A stretch of DNA of 36,014 bases from Enterobacteriaceae bacterium (lineage in GTDB: Bacteria > Pseudomonadota > Gammaproteobacteria > Enterobacterales > Enterobacteriaceae), in NCBI GenBank assembly GCA_031253755.1, contig JAIRVT010000038.1:1-36014 (forward strand), in the 5' to 3' direction. Within the stretch, counting starts at the first letter, position 1. Every line of letters starts with the position of its first letter. The translations under genes and the position numbers were made by a program. The notes beneath the pieces were generated by a model that was given only the letters and a program-made list of their open reading frames with translations, made no database searches and was not told the origin of the DNA. Positions 25,538 to 33,773 of this stretch are shown piece by piece.

Positions 25538-27076
25538 TTACAGTCTGGGCAAAATAATCGACAAATTCGTACCGGTGAGCGCCGAATCATCCTGCGATTT
25601 TCCGCTATAAGGTTGCCCGTTACAAAGGGTGAAATGACCGCCCAGTGCCTGTACCCGTTCGCGCATCCCTCGCAAACCATAGCCTTTCATATAATCTTCC
25701 GCTTGACAGCCAATACCGTTATCGTTAATCACCAAACAGATCCGATCCTGAATGGAAAAATGCAGTTCAATATTATCGGCCTTGGCGTATTTTAACGCGT
25801 TATTCAACGCTTCCTGACACAGTCGGTACAGTGTCGCTTTTGTTGCATCACTCAATTGTTCGATAGCGGTATCAGAATCCACTTCCCAATAGGTTTTTAC
25901 TGCGATGCCATGAGCGGCGAACTCCATATCCCGTAACAGCTGGTCAACAGCTTCTTTCAGGCCGAGATCGTCGAGTATTTTCGGGCGCAACCGGCTCAAC
26001 AGCATCTTGGTGGTATCGTAAATATTCAGGGATAATAACTCGATGGTTTTCGCACACTGCACACTGGCGGGCACCGCTTCAATGCGTTGGATAATATTTG
26101 CCTGTGTACGAATCGCCGTAATGTTTTGGCCTATTTCATCATGCAGCTCACGGGCAATTTCCTGCTTGACCGATTCCTCCGCTTTGACTAATTGACGCGA
26201 CAGGCAGTGATTGCGGTATAACTCTTTCTTGAGCTGCCTGTTGAGATCCCGCTGGCGCTGAACCGCCATGCCAAGCATGATCCCTGTTAACGTCTGGACT
26301 AACAGTGACAACAGCAAATCCGTAATTTCCAGATTGGAAACACCACTGCGCGCTGCAATCAATGCAATACTGTTCAGCAACGTACCCAGTAACGCGCCCT
26401 GCCAGCCATAGCGAAAAGCCAGCAAAATAATCGGAATAACCAGACAGAATGGCGCGAAATAGCGCAATTCATTGGGCAGCCAAATCTGAAGGAAAATATT
26501 CAGGATAAACAGCAGGCCATAAAAAATAACCTGATGCAGACGGAAACGCAGCGGATAGACAATGACATTGGCCGTCAGCGGCAGCCAGACATTCTGGAAC
26601 AGATAGTGCCAGACTAAATAACACAAAGGCACCAGCATGACACCGCCGGTTAAACTGACCAGCAGCGCCAGAGGTAACACCGGGTTATGGTTGATGACTG
26701 AAATGACATTCACGATTGACGTTACGGCAATCACCATCGCCATCACGACCAACCGCTGCCATTGATTGCCGTGATAATAACGGCAGGCAACCCAAACAAT
26801 CGGCAGGCTGGCGATACTGGCCGTTAAGACGGTTAGCCATTGAGGCTGCCTCATTAACAGCGCCAGACCAATCGTCAATAACCATTCTGTACCATACAGT
26901 GTCGGCCAATACCGTTTGGGAATATGCAGGGCAATGCCAAGGCGCAAAGCAAAAGGAAAAAATAAAATCGCCAGTTCTGAATCATTCACAAAATAGTAGG
27001 CGATCACCCACAAACAGAACCACCAGCAAGAAAACAGGATCCCGCCACAAAATGAATTGATCAGATAACGGTGCAT
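25538..27076 (-). CDS. uhpB: membrane sensor histidine kinase UhpB
   Basis: This is a 512-residue kinase which, with UhpC, phosphorylates UhpA. About eight hydrophobic segments occupy residues 1-270 (MASE1-like), then comes a HisKA_3 domain with phospho-acceptor His312 (ARELHDEIGQNITAIRTQ) and a HATPase domain with N box EALNNALKYA, DNGIG box and a GYGLRGMRERVQ glycine box. E. coli UhpB has 500 residues with His313. Its start overlaps the uhpA stop (TGATG), so the two are translationally coupled. Confidence 0.95.
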   Translation of the reverse strand: MHRYLINSFCGGILFSCWWFCLWVIAYYFVNDSELAILFFPFALRLGIALHIPKRYWPTLYGTEWLLTIGLALLMRQPQWLTVLTASIASLPIVWVACRYYHGNQWQRLVVMAMVIAVTSIVNVISVINHNPVLPLALLVSLTGGVMLVPLCYLVWHYLFQNVWLPLTANVIVYPLRFRLHQVIFYGLLFILNIFLQIWLPNELRYFAPFCLVIPIILLAFRYGWQGALLGTLLNSIALIAARSGVSNLEITDLLLSLLVQTLTGIMLGMAVQRQRDLNRQLKKELYRNHCLSRQLVKAEESVKQEIARELHDEIGQNITAIRTQANIIQRIEAVPASVQCAKTIELLSLNIYDTTKMLLSRLRPKILDDLGLKEAVDQLLRDMEFAAHGIAVKTYWEVDSDTAIEQLSDATKATLYRLCQEALNNALKYAKADNIELHFSIQDRICLVINDNGIGCQAEDYMKGYGLRGMRERVQALGGHFTLCNGQPYSGKSQDDSALTGTNLSIILPRL

Positions 27077-27684
27077 CAGCGATCACTGGCAGAAAAATAA
27101 TTGGCTAAACCCACATTATTGGTCACACCCAACTTACTCATGGCATTCGCCCGGTGGACATGGACGGTTTTATGGCTTAAGCCCAATTCAACGGCGATGG
27201 CCTTAACATCCATGCCTTTGGCGAGCATTTCCGCAACTTGTTTTTCCCGTTTCGTCAAATGTTCCTGATGGTCCGCACCATTTTTTGATGATGTCAGCTT
27301 GAGCAAAATATCCGGTGTAAAATAACAGCCATGATTCGCGACAGTACGCACTGCCTGAACTAACTCATCCGGGCTACAGCGCTTACTCAAATAGCCCCGC
27401 GCACCGGCTTTCAGCGCACTTTCTACCATGGTGGCGGAGTCATGGACACTCAGCATAATACAGCCGATCCCGGATGGAACATCCTGCAAGAGGGAAATTC
27501 CGCTTTCATCTCCCATTGAAATATCCAGAATACACACCATCACTCCCAGACCGGGAAGACCGTTTCTTGCTTCAGAACATGAACTGAATTCGCCAATAAC
27601 GTCAATATCAGGCTCTAAACTCAATAGCTGAGCAAATCCAGAACGGACTACAACATGGTCATCGACCAGCGCTACTTTAATCAT
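27076..27684 (-). CDS. uhpA: response regulator UhpA
   Basis: This is a 202-residue NarL/FixJ-type regulator that activates uhpT when phosphorylated. The receiver domain (1-120) has the acidic pair Asp8/Asp9 region VDDH, phospho-Asp54 (CILDISMGD), Thr/Ser in LSVHD and Lys in [10 protein letters not shown]. The LuxR-type helix-turn-helix at about 140-195 reads [21 protein letters not shown] and [14 protein letters not shown]. It is the first gene of the uhpABC operon but lies downstream of uhpT, unlike E. coli. Confidence 0.95.
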   Translation of the reverse strand: MIKVALVDDHVVVRSGFAQLLSLEPDIDVIGEFSSCSEARNGLPGLGVMVCILDISMGDESGISLLQDVPSGIGCIMLSVHDSATMVESALKAGARGYLSKRCSPDELVQAVRTVANHGCYFTPDILLKLTSSKNGADHQEHLTKREKQVAEMLAKGMDVKAIAVELGLSHKTVHVHRANAMSKLGVTNNVGLANYFSASDR

Positions 27685-27770
27685 TGCTGTTTATTATAAA
27701 AATGAGATGACAAAACGTGGGTAAACTACTCTGATTAATACAGCAGTGCAACAATATCGGGTGAATCGAA

Positions 27771-27798
27771 AATGCTACTGCGATGAAACAGTAGCATT
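27771..27798 (-). terminator. hairpin downstream of uhpT
   Basis: AATGCTACTG pairs with CAGTAGCATT (10 bp, 8-nt loop) about 34 bp beyond the uhpT stop, with TTTTC following on the minus strand. It separates uhpT from uhpA. Confidence 0.7.
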
Positions 27799-27807
27799 AA
27801 AACAATT

Positions 27808-27833
27808 GTCAGAAATAAATGTCAGAAATAATT
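27808..27833 (-). repeat. 13-bp tandem duplication at the uhpT stop
   Basis: GTCAGAAATAAAT is followed directly by GTCAGAAATAATT (12 of 13 identical or shifted by one). The second unit reaches into the uhpT stop codon (27832-27834). Confidence 0.7.
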
Positions 27834-29208
27834 ATCGGGATTTTTTGCTCTTGCGAATTTTTCGCTCTTCCGCGATAGCAACGAAAGCCAGCAAGGTAAT
27901 ACAAATAAATGCGGAGGTATCAAGCGCAACAAACGTGCCTTTCCAGCCGGTCAAACCAAAAATCGGTACGCCATCGGCAATCATTCCCAAGCCTAATTTG
28001 GCAAAACTGTCACCGATTAAATAAGCAAACGTCCCTTTAACGCCATCCGCCACACTGATCGCTTTCTTCGGCACAAAACCAACCGCTGACACACCAATCA
28101 ACAATTGCGGACCGAACACCAAAAAGCCGAGTATAAACAGCGAGCCTAAATACATCACCTCGCTGGTGGCGTGTTGGTAGAATTCAAGGCTGACGATGAT
28201 TAAACCGAGTGAGACACAGGCGACCAGCGCACGGCGTCCATTGGCTAAATCGGACAAATATCCCCACATTAACGTCCCGACCAGCGCGCCGATTTCAAAC
28301 ATGGTAAAACCGGAAATCGCGGTTTCTTTTGAGAAGCCTAATTCCTGATACGCGTAAACCGTTGACCATTGGTCAATACCGATTCTGACGATATACAGGA
28401 AAATATTGGCGAAACAGAGCATCCAAATCACTTTGTTTTTCAGGATATACTCAACAAAGATTTCGCCTTTGGTCATTTGGTTTTCTTCTGCGGCGATATC
28501 TTCCTCGCTGACTTTCTCTCCAAATAATTCTTCAACTTTGCCTAAGCCATACGCTTCAGGTGAATCACTACCGTAACGTAAACCGATAAAACCGATCACC
28601 AACGCAATCATCGACGGGAAAACAAACATCCCGATAACATGGCCGTTAAACAGATAATTGGCACCAAACAGCGCGACTCCGGCAGCACCTGCACCACCCA
28701 CGTTATGCGACATATTCCACAGCCCAAGATAGCTGCCACGCTTGTTACTTGGTGTCCATTTGGTAATGGTGGAATAGCTTGCCGGCCCGCCGATACTCTG
28801 GAAAAAACCACTCAGGGCATAAAAGGCGAGCATCAAAAAAACACTCACACTTGAATTACCCATACTCATACTGAAACCGAGCATCGCAAGGCCGGATAAA
28901 ATCAGCATAAATGGCAAAAATTGCTTGGTATTTCGCCCATCGGCGTAATAAGCCACTAACGTTTTACCGACACCATAAGTAATAGAAAAACCTAGCCCGA
29001 TCATACCGAGCTGGGTCATCGATAAACCATAGGTGGAAATCAGATCATTCTGGGCGACATTAACGTTCTTCCGCACCAGATACATCGCCATATAACCGAT
29101 AAAAACCACCAGATACGACTGCATAAAAGGCTTAAACCACATTTTGCGGCGTACATCGACTGGAAGATCCAGTACCGGTTTGCGAACTTGTTCTAAAATT
29201 TTAAGCAT
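27832..29208 (-). CDS. uhpT: hexose-6-phosphate:phosphate antiporter UhpT
   Basis: This is a 458-residue 12-helix MFS antiporter that imports glucose-6-phosphate and related sugar phosphates in exchange for phosphate (also the entry route for fosfomycin in E. coli). It aligns along its full length with E. coli UhpT (463): [33 protein letters not shown] (substrate Arg), [42 protein letters not shown], and [19 protein letters not shown] (second Arg). GAGG lies 7 nt before the ATG. Unlike in E. coli, it precedes uhpABC. The 400-bp upstream region holds a CRP-like site and an inverted repeat that may be the UhpA operator. Confidence 0.96.
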   Translation of the reverse strand: MLKILEQVRKPVLDLPVDVRRKMWFKPFMQSYLVVFIGYMAMYLVRKNVNVAQNDLISTYGLSMTQLGMIGLGFSITYGVGKTLVAYYADGRNTKQFLPFMLILSGLAMLGFSMSMGNSSVSVFLMLAFYALSGFFQSIGGPASYSTITKWTPSNKRGSYLGLWNMSHNVGGAGAAGVALFGANYLFNGHVIGMFVFPSMIALVIGFIGLRYGSDSPEAYGLGKVEELFGEKVSEEDIAAEENQMTKGEIFVEYILKNKVIWMLCFANIFLYIVRIGIDQWSTVYAYQELGFSKETAISGFTMFEIGALVGTLMWGYLSDLANGRRALVACVSLGLIIVSLEFYQHATSEVMYLGSLFILGFLVFGPQLLIGVSAVGFVPKKAISVADGVKGTFAYLIGDSFAKLGLGMIADGVPIFGLTGWKGTFVALDTSAFICITLLAFVAIAEERKIRKSKKSR

Positions 29209-29368
29209 GTGAAATCCTCAAGATAACCACGATAACAAGGACCTTTTTTGATGCAGGTGGAAATCAAAAAGGTGACGCACTGAAAAAGCGAAATTTTTCG
29301 TAAGTATTGTTATTGGTGACAGTTTAAGGAGGCGGATAAAAATTGGCTTGAGTGACTGGCTTAGTTTG

Positions 29369-29387
29369 ACTAGGAATATTTCCTAGT
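29369..29387. promoter_or_regulatory. inverted repeat, candidate UhpA operator
   Basis: ACTAGGAA-TAT-TTCCTAGT is an 8-3-8 perfect inverted repeat about 170 bp before uhpT. If the CRP site nearby is at the -103 position known in E. coli uhpT, this repeat falls near -64, within the range where UhpA binds. The UhpA consensus itself was not checked. Confidence 0.5.
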
Positions 29388-29409
29388 TTTGGGTTTATCT
29401 ACTGCAAAG

Positions 29410-29425
29410 CGTGAAAGGTGTCACA
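29410..29425. promoter_or_regulatory. CRP-like site upstream of uhpT
   Basis: CGTGA-AAGGTG-TCACA matches 9 of 10 conserved positions of TGTGA-N6-TCACA. CRP activates uhpT in E. coli from an upstream site. Confidence 0.6.
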
Positions 29426-29608
29426 CTCTCTGCCTGACAGAGAGTAACTGGTTTGTATTCAAAAAGTTAGCCAAAGAAAACAGCTTGTTAATGCGCATGG
29501 CAAATACTGATAATTAATATTTATCGGGCCAGTGCCACAAAGGCTCCTCCTATATATCTCTGCCAATAATAAGCGTTGCATCGAGGTGTTTTTTAATCAA
29601 TACAATTT

Positions 29609-30391
29609 CTAATTGGTATTATTTTTATAATTCAGTATTTTTTTATACTGTTCTATTTGTTCTCTGTTCTCTGCCGAAAGTTTTTTCCACTTCAAGCTGC
29701 TTGATTGCTTCAGGCAGGATATATCAATCTTTTTACAGATAGAAAAATTATCTGTTGATAAATCAACCGATTTTGTTAATGCCACGATAGCAGCACCTTG
29801 CTTATTTGATTCATTTATATCGCCATTAATAACTTTATTAATTTGGCGGATTAACAATTGGGCTATTTGTATTTTTGCTTGATCTTCCGGTATGCAATTT
29901 TTTACAACGGGTTCACCGACTATCATCCCAACATCGCTACATGCCAACGTAATTTTCTGCCCTTTGTGTAACCCAAGTGCATAATCCTGAAATCCCTCTT
30001 TTAACATTGCATGTACCGTATCTAAAAAGCGGCCGGCACTGAATGAAATCAGTACCTTATTATCAAAAGAGTAAGTATTAATGTTTTTAATATTCCCGGA
30101 AATAATAATTTCTTTATTTTTAAAATAGTTATCTGCTTGTGCTTCATTTTCTGAATACTTTTTATATAAATGTTGTGCCGTTATATATCGATATTCATAA
30201 TCGTCAGGTATTTTCTTACCCGAAAATAATGTGTTAATACCATCATTAATAATGGAATTTGCAAATTTCACATCGTTTTCAGTGAAAGAAATATCACCGT
30301 TGTCTACGATAGACACGTTATCTGCCATAATCAGATGATTAAATAACACTGAAACAAGGGTAATGCCGGTTAATATTATTTTTTTATACAT
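29609..30391 (-). CDS. exported protein with tRNA_anti-like (OB-fold) domain
   Basis: This is a 260-residue protein. Residues 1-23 form a signal peptide (KKIILTGITLVSVLFNHLIMA). After it a helical stretch (about 35-100) leads to an OB-fold-like core: YSENEAQADNYFKNKEIIISG, then a beta segment, LGLHKGQKITLACSDVG and PVVKNC. That pattern (NE..AD.Y.....I..SG, L.KGQKI...C) fits the tRNA_anti-like family of small exported OB proteins of unknown function. Cys residues in ACSD and KNC could form a disulfide. The C-terminal 90 residues (ALTKSVDLSTDNFSICKKIDISC) are unrecognised. No strong Shine-Dalgarno is visible. It stands alone between uhpT and a long gap. Confidence 0.7.
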   Translation of the reverse strand: MYKKIILTGITLVSVLFNHLIMADNVSIVDNGDISFTENDVKFANSIINDGINTLFSGKKIPDDYEYRYITAQHLYKKYSENEAQADNYFKNKEIIISGNIKNINTYSFDNKVLISFSAGRFLDTVHAMLKEGFQDYALGLHKGQKITLACSDVGMIVGEPVVKNCIPEDQAKIQIAQLLIRQINKVINGDINESNKQGAAIVALTKSVDLSTDNFSICKKIDISCLKQSSSLKWKKLSAENREQIEQYKKILNYKNNTN

Positions 30392-30723
30392 AACAACAGC
30401 CTAATAAACAAAACACTGGATAGGGTATGAAAATCGTTAATTAATGGGGTCTTATTTACATTACCTTGAATGAAAGATGATGTAAAACATAACTTTCAGT
30501 TATCATCATCATGATATAACTCGTTTATAAAACATTTAATCAATAATATACCTTCTCATATTAATTATTTTAAAATCAATATTATAACTCCTCCTCAGTT
30601 TTTCAGAAAATAATGACCACATTCCAGAGTAAAATAGATAAAAAACCAATTTTATGACAACCATATAAATATTACTGAAATGACTTTCATTATATTATTA
30701 ATTCTCCATAAAATTTATGATAA

Positions 30724-30882
30724 CAAATCAATCATTACATAACATTCAATTTTATTAATTTTAAAAAAGTAAAAAAGATTAATATTGAAAACAAAGCCAT
30801 CGAATTAGATTTAATCTTTCAAATTGCTAAATTATATTTCGATGAAACTATCGCCGTTGATAATAACAAATTCCTTATTTAA
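30724..30882 (+). pseudogene. start-less coding remnant, family unknown
   Basis: From 30724 to the TAA at 30880-30882 the frame is open without ATG, GTG or TTG at the front. The second half is protein-like: ENKAIELDLIFQIAKLYFDE and TIAVDNNKFLI. A hairpin (TGATCGG-c-TTAGA with TCTAACCGATCA, 30884-30928) follows the stop directly, as after a real gene. It could be the 3' end of a deleted gene; chance in AT-rich DNA cannot be excluded. Confidence 0.3.
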
Positions 30883-30883
30883 T

Positions 30884-30928
30884 TGATCGGCTTAGATATT
30901 CAACATCATTAATTTATCTAACCGATCA
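30884..30928. terminator. hairpin between the remnant and the acetyltransferase gene
   Basis: TGATCGG-TTAGA pairs with TCTAACCGATCA (12 bp with one bulged C, 20-nt loop). It lies between convergent sequences and could end either transcript, although neither side has a long T-run. Confidence 0.5.
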
Positions 30929-30938
30929 CTAAAAAACA

Positions 30939-31442
30939 TTATGATATTCTGTCAGCTATTTTAGCCATCACCATAACATCACAATATTCGCCTCGCTTTA
31001 ACGCCTCTTTACGTAAAATACCTTCTTTTTCAAAACCAAGTTTAGTATACAACGCGATGGCTTTTTCATTATCCGTAAATACCTCCAGCTGAATTCTACT
31101 GCAAGCTATCCAATTGAAAGCATAATCAATCGCAAATTCCATTAATTGTGTGCCGATACCTTTACCTGAATAGTCAGTATCCACCGTAATACCGAGACCT
31201 ACAGTATGTTTACGTCTTGGATTTTCATTAGTATGCAACCCTAATGTACCCACGATCTTACCTTCTATTTCTGCAACAAAATCGAGTATTCCCCGGTTTC
31301 TATTGTGTGTAAGACGCTCAAGCCACATTTCGCGTGAAGGACATGGACGCTGCAATGTAAAAGGATACACATCAGGATGACTAAATATTCTCTGAAAATC
31401 CCCGGCATCTTCAGGTGCAGCAGATCTAATTTTAATATCCAT
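30939..31442 (-). CDS. GNAT acetyltransferase, YhhY (AaaT)-like
   Basis: This is a 167-residue GNAT enzyme. It resembles E. coli YhhY/AaaT, an L-amino acid N-acetyltransferase: FSHPDVYPFTLQRPCPS at the start, IVGTLGLHTNENPRRKHTVGLGI, the acetyl-CoA loop YSGKGIGTQLMEFAI and FTDNEKAIALYTKLGFEKEGILR near the end, closing with RGEYCDVMVMAKI. The ATG at 31442 is chosen because AGAGG lies 5-6 nt upstream; the GTG at 31448 sits inside that site. It is divergent from the NTF2-like gene, with a 12-bp inverted repeat between them. Confidence 0.85.
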   Translation of the reverse strand: MDIKIRSAAPEDAGDFQRIFSHPDVYPFTLQRPCPSREMWLERLTHNRNRGILDFVAEIEGKIVGTLGLHTNENPRRKHTVGLGITVDTDYSGKGIGTQLMEFAIDYAFNWIACSRIQLEVFTDNEKAIALYTKLGFEKEGILRKEALKRGEYCDVMVMAKIADRIS

Positions 31443-31477
31443 TTTCACCTCTTTTAAATTTGATGTTTTGCATAATT

Positions 31478-31527
31478 ACCTGATAATTTATTAAATGTAA
31501 ATAGATTATCTAAGAAAATTATCAGGT
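31478..31527. promoter_or_regulatory. 12-bp inverted repeat in a divergent promoter region
   Basis: ACCTGATAATTT (31478-31489) and AAATTATCAGGT (31516-31527) are perfect inverted copies 26 nt apart, centred between the two divergent genes. It could be a paired operator for both, or a transcript hairpin. Confidence 0.5.
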
Positions 31528-31562
31528 TGATTTTCATTATTAATGATATTTTTGGAGAATTA

Positions 31563-31946
31563 ATGAATAATAAAAACGCTTCTATTTTCAGATTGAAAAA
31601 AAATCTTGAAACCAGTCTTCATGGAGAAAAAAGAAACGATGTAAATTGGTTAACTACCGTTTTACATGATAATTTTCTGGAAATAGGAAAGTCAGGTTAT
31701 TTTTATACTAAAAGAATGGTTGCAGATTCATTAAACGCAGAAGTAAATACGCCTTCGTCTATTTTTTCTAAAAACTTTAAGCTGCAATTTTTGGATACCA
31801 ATGTTGTATTGCTAACCTATCAATCTTATGAAATCAGTAAAACAGGCGGTCCATATAATAAAACATTGCGATCATCAATTTGGCAATTATCGGCATCCGG
31901 CACATGGAAACTCCGATTTCATCAAGGAACAAGAATGGCAAACTGA
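31563..31946 (+). CDS. small NTF2-like (DUF4440/SnoaL-type) protein
   Basis: This is a 127-residue cytoplasmic protein whose pattern (helical N-terminus L..LETSLHGEKRNDVNWLTTVLHDNFLEIGKSGYFYTKRMV, then strands FLDTNVVLLTYQSYE and RSSIWQLSASGTWKLRFHQGT) is that of DUF4440/SnoaL-type NTF2-like folds, which include enzymes and binding proteins. Substrate is unknown. GGAG lies before the ATG at 31563; the frame from 31527 is longer but unsupported. It converges on cycA across a terminator and is divergent from the YhhY-like gene, which may be functionally paired. Confidence 0.75.
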   Translation: MNNKNASIFRLKKNLETSLHGEKRNDVNWLTTVLHDNFLEIGKSGYFYTKRMVADSLNAEVNTPSSIFSKNFKLQFLDTNVVLLTYQSYEISKTGGPYNKTLRSSIWQLSASGTWKLRFHQGTRMAN

Positions 31947-31973
31947 CAGCATTATCTGCTATGGAAAATAAAA

Positions 31974-31996
31974 AATGGCCCTGTATCCGGGCCATT
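31974..31996. terminator. bidirectional terminator before cycA end
   Basis: AATGGCCC pairs with GGGCCATT (8 bp, 7-nt loop), with an A-run before it and AT-rich sequence after, between the convergent NTF2-like gene and cycA. Confidence 0.8.
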
Positions 31997-32013
31997 AATT
32001 ATATCGTTTTCGG

Positions 32014-33438
32014 CTATTCTGCAATTAACCTGTTGGCTTTGCGTTTTTTCACAAACTGATAGCCTATCATTAAAATAATGAACCAGACTGGCGTAGCAAC
32101 AAGTGCCTGCCGAGTATCCGCTTGCAATGATAGTAAGACCAAAACAAAAATGAAAAAAACCAGACAAGCCCAAGACATCACAATACCCAGTGGCATTTTA
32201 TAAACAGATGCCTGATGTAATTCAGGACGATGTTTTCGATAAGCCAGATAGGAAAGTAATATCATGCTCCAGATAAACATAAACAGAATGGCAGAGACTG
32301 TGGTCACCAATGTAAATACCCGCATTACATCGGGAATAAAATAAATCAGGATGACACCACAGAAAAGGCATAAACACGTAAAAATCAAACCTGAAGCCGG
32401 AACCGAACGACGGGAAAGATGGCTGAATTGTTTTGGTGCATCGCCCTCTTTTGCCAGACCAAATAACATTCGGCTGGTGGAAAATACCCCGCTGTTTGCC
32501 GAAGAAGCCGCAGAAGTCAGTACAACGAAATTAACCATACTTGCTGCCGCAGGCAACCCAATCAGGACAAATAACTCAACGAATGGGCTTTTATCCGCCA
32601 CAATGGCACGCCACGGCGTCACTGACATAATAACCATCAACGCCAACACGTAGAATGTGATAATCCGAATCGGGATGGCATTAATTGCTTTTGGCAAAGA
32701 TTTCACCGGATCTTTAGTTTCTGCCGCTGCCGTTCCTACCAACTCAATGCCAACGAAGGCAAATATGGCAATCTGAAAGCCCGCAAAAAAGCCCGTGACT
32801 CCCATTGGGAACATCCCGCCGTCACCCCAAATGTTAGAAAGAGAGGCGACATGCCCTGCCGGTGATTGAAAATGCATGCCAATCAATACCCCCCCTGTGA
32901 CGATCAGGGCAATAATGGCAATAATTTTGATCATCGCAAACCAAAATTCCAGCTCGCCGAACAACTTTACTGTGGCGAGATTTAACGTCAGCAATATCAA
33001 AACACATAGCAGAGATGTTACCCATTCAGGGAAATTAGGCACCCAATACCCAACATACGAGGTAATGGCGACAACATCGGCGATACCGGTAATAACCCAG
33101 CAAAACCAATACGTCCAGCCGACAAAAAACCCGGCCCACGGCCCCAGCAGATCTGCTGCAAAATCACTGAATGACTTATAATTCAAATTGGAAAGTAATA
33201 ACTCTCCCATTGCTCGCATCACAAAAAACAGCATAAACCCGATGATCATATAGACAAAAATGATCGAAGGTCCCGCCAGCGATATCGTTTTACCAGACCC
33301 CATAAACAATCCGGTTCCGATAGCACCGCCGATAGCGATAAGCTGTATATGTCGATTAGTGAGGCTCCGCTGAAGGTGCGTATTCTCAGTTTCAGGTGGG
33401 TGGGTGTGTTGTATTTTTTCTTCCATAGTTGCATCCAA
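32014..33438 (-). CDS. cycA: D-serine/D-alanine/glycine:proton symporter CycA
   Basis: This is a 474-residue amino-acid permease of the APC superfamily with twelve predicted helices. The family signature and long identity with E. coli CycA are clear (NRHIQLIAIGGAIGTGLFMG, MGELLLSNLNYKSFSDFAADLLGPW, GFQIAIFAFVGIELVGTAAAETKDP, SSANSGVFSTSRMLFGLAKEGDAPK). It imports D-serine, D-alanine, glycine and also D-cycloserine. The start at 33438 (MDAT) or at the next Met (MEEK) cannot be decided from the weak Shine-Dalgarno. It is monocistronic. Confidence 0.95.
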   Translation of the reverse strand: MDATMEEKIQHTHPPETENTHLQRSLTNRHIQLIAIGGAIGTGLFMGSGKTISLAGPSIIFVYMIIGFMLFFVMRAMGELLLSNLNYKSFSDFAADLLGPWAGFFVGWTYWFCWVITGIADVVAITSYVGYWVPNFPEWVTSLLCVLILLTLNLATVKLFGELEFWFAMIKIIAIIALIVTGGVLIGMHFQSPAGHVASLSNIWGDGGMFPMGVTGFFAGFQIAIFAFVGIELVGTAAAETKDPVKSLPKAINAIPIRIITFYVLALMVIMSVTPWRAIVADKSPFVELFVLIGLPAAASMVNFVVLTSAASSANSGVFSTSRMLFGLAKEGDAPKQFSHLSRRSVPASGLIFTCLCLFCGVILIYFIPDVMRVFTLVTTVSAILFMFIWSMILLSYLAYRKHRPELHQASVYKMPLGIVMSWACLVFFIFVLVLLSLQADTRQALVATPVWFIILMIGYQFVKKRKANRLIAE

Positions 33439-33614
33439 TTTATTCTCACAGCATGGCCTTAATATCCTCAGGCTGTGTTTAAGAGGTCATTGTTACATAG
33501 ACAACCACAGCATTGACAGAAGGAATTTACACGAAAAACCAATAGATTATATTTTGAACTCTTAATCAAGACAGAGGCTGTATTTATTTTATGCACTTAT
33601 TATTAAATAAATCA
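33439..33614. other. cycA upstream region
   Basis: About 175 bases between cycA and the tRNA promoter. AT-rich, with no recognisable small RNA or gene. It should hold the cycA promoter on the minus strand. Confidence 0.4.
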
Positions 33615-33644
33615 TTGACGAACTCATTACCAAAGGACGATAAT
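33615..33644 (+). promoter_or_regulatory. promoter of tRNA-Lys
   Basis: TTGACG (33615-33620) and GATAAT (33639-33644) with an 18-bp spacer, followed by a GC-rich discriminator (CTGCGG) typical of stable-RNA promoters. Transcription would start about four bases before the tRNA. Confidence 0.7.
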
Positions 33645-33654
33645 CTGCGGCACT

Positions 33655-33730
33655 GGGTCGTTAGCTCAGTCGGTAGAGCAGTTGACTCTTAATCAATTGG
33701 TCTGGGGTTCGAATCCCTAACGGCCCACCA
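33655..33730 (+). tRNA. tRNA-Lys (anticodon CTT)
   Basis: The 76-nt cloverleaf is complete. The acceptor is GGGTCGT with ACGGCCC (one G-U). The D arm is GCTC/GAGC, the anticodon stem GTTGA/TCAAT and the loop CTCTTAA with anticodon CTT at 33688-33690; a TTCGAAT T loop and encoded CCA end follow. It resembles E. coli tRNA-Lys except that the anticodon is CTT, not TTT, so it reads AAG only. Followed by its own terminator. Confidence 0.97.
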
Positions 33731-33737
33731 TTTATAT

Positions 33738-33773
33738 AAAGCACGTAACTCTTGTCGGGTTAGGTGCTTTTTT
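33738..33773 (+). terminator. terminator of tRNA-Lys
   Basis: AAAGCAC-TAAC pairs with GTTA-GTGCTTT with one G-G mismatch, followed by a T-run, 7 nt after the CCA end. Confidence 0.85.

Larger units (their letters stand above)
29209..29608 (-). other. uhpT promoter region
   Basis: About 400 bases without a gene. It contains the inverted repeat at 29369-29387, a CRP-like site at 29410-29425 and an 8-bp hairpin ACTCTCTG/CAGAGAGT at 29425-29445. The last may end transcription of the upstream exported-protein gene, though no T-run follows. Confidence 0.5.
30392..30938. other. AT-rich gap with coding remnant
   Basis: About 550 bases without an intact gene and very AT-rich. The plus strand from 30724 is open for 52 codons without a start (see the remnant entry). 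The rest shows nothing recognisable. Confidence 0.5.
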
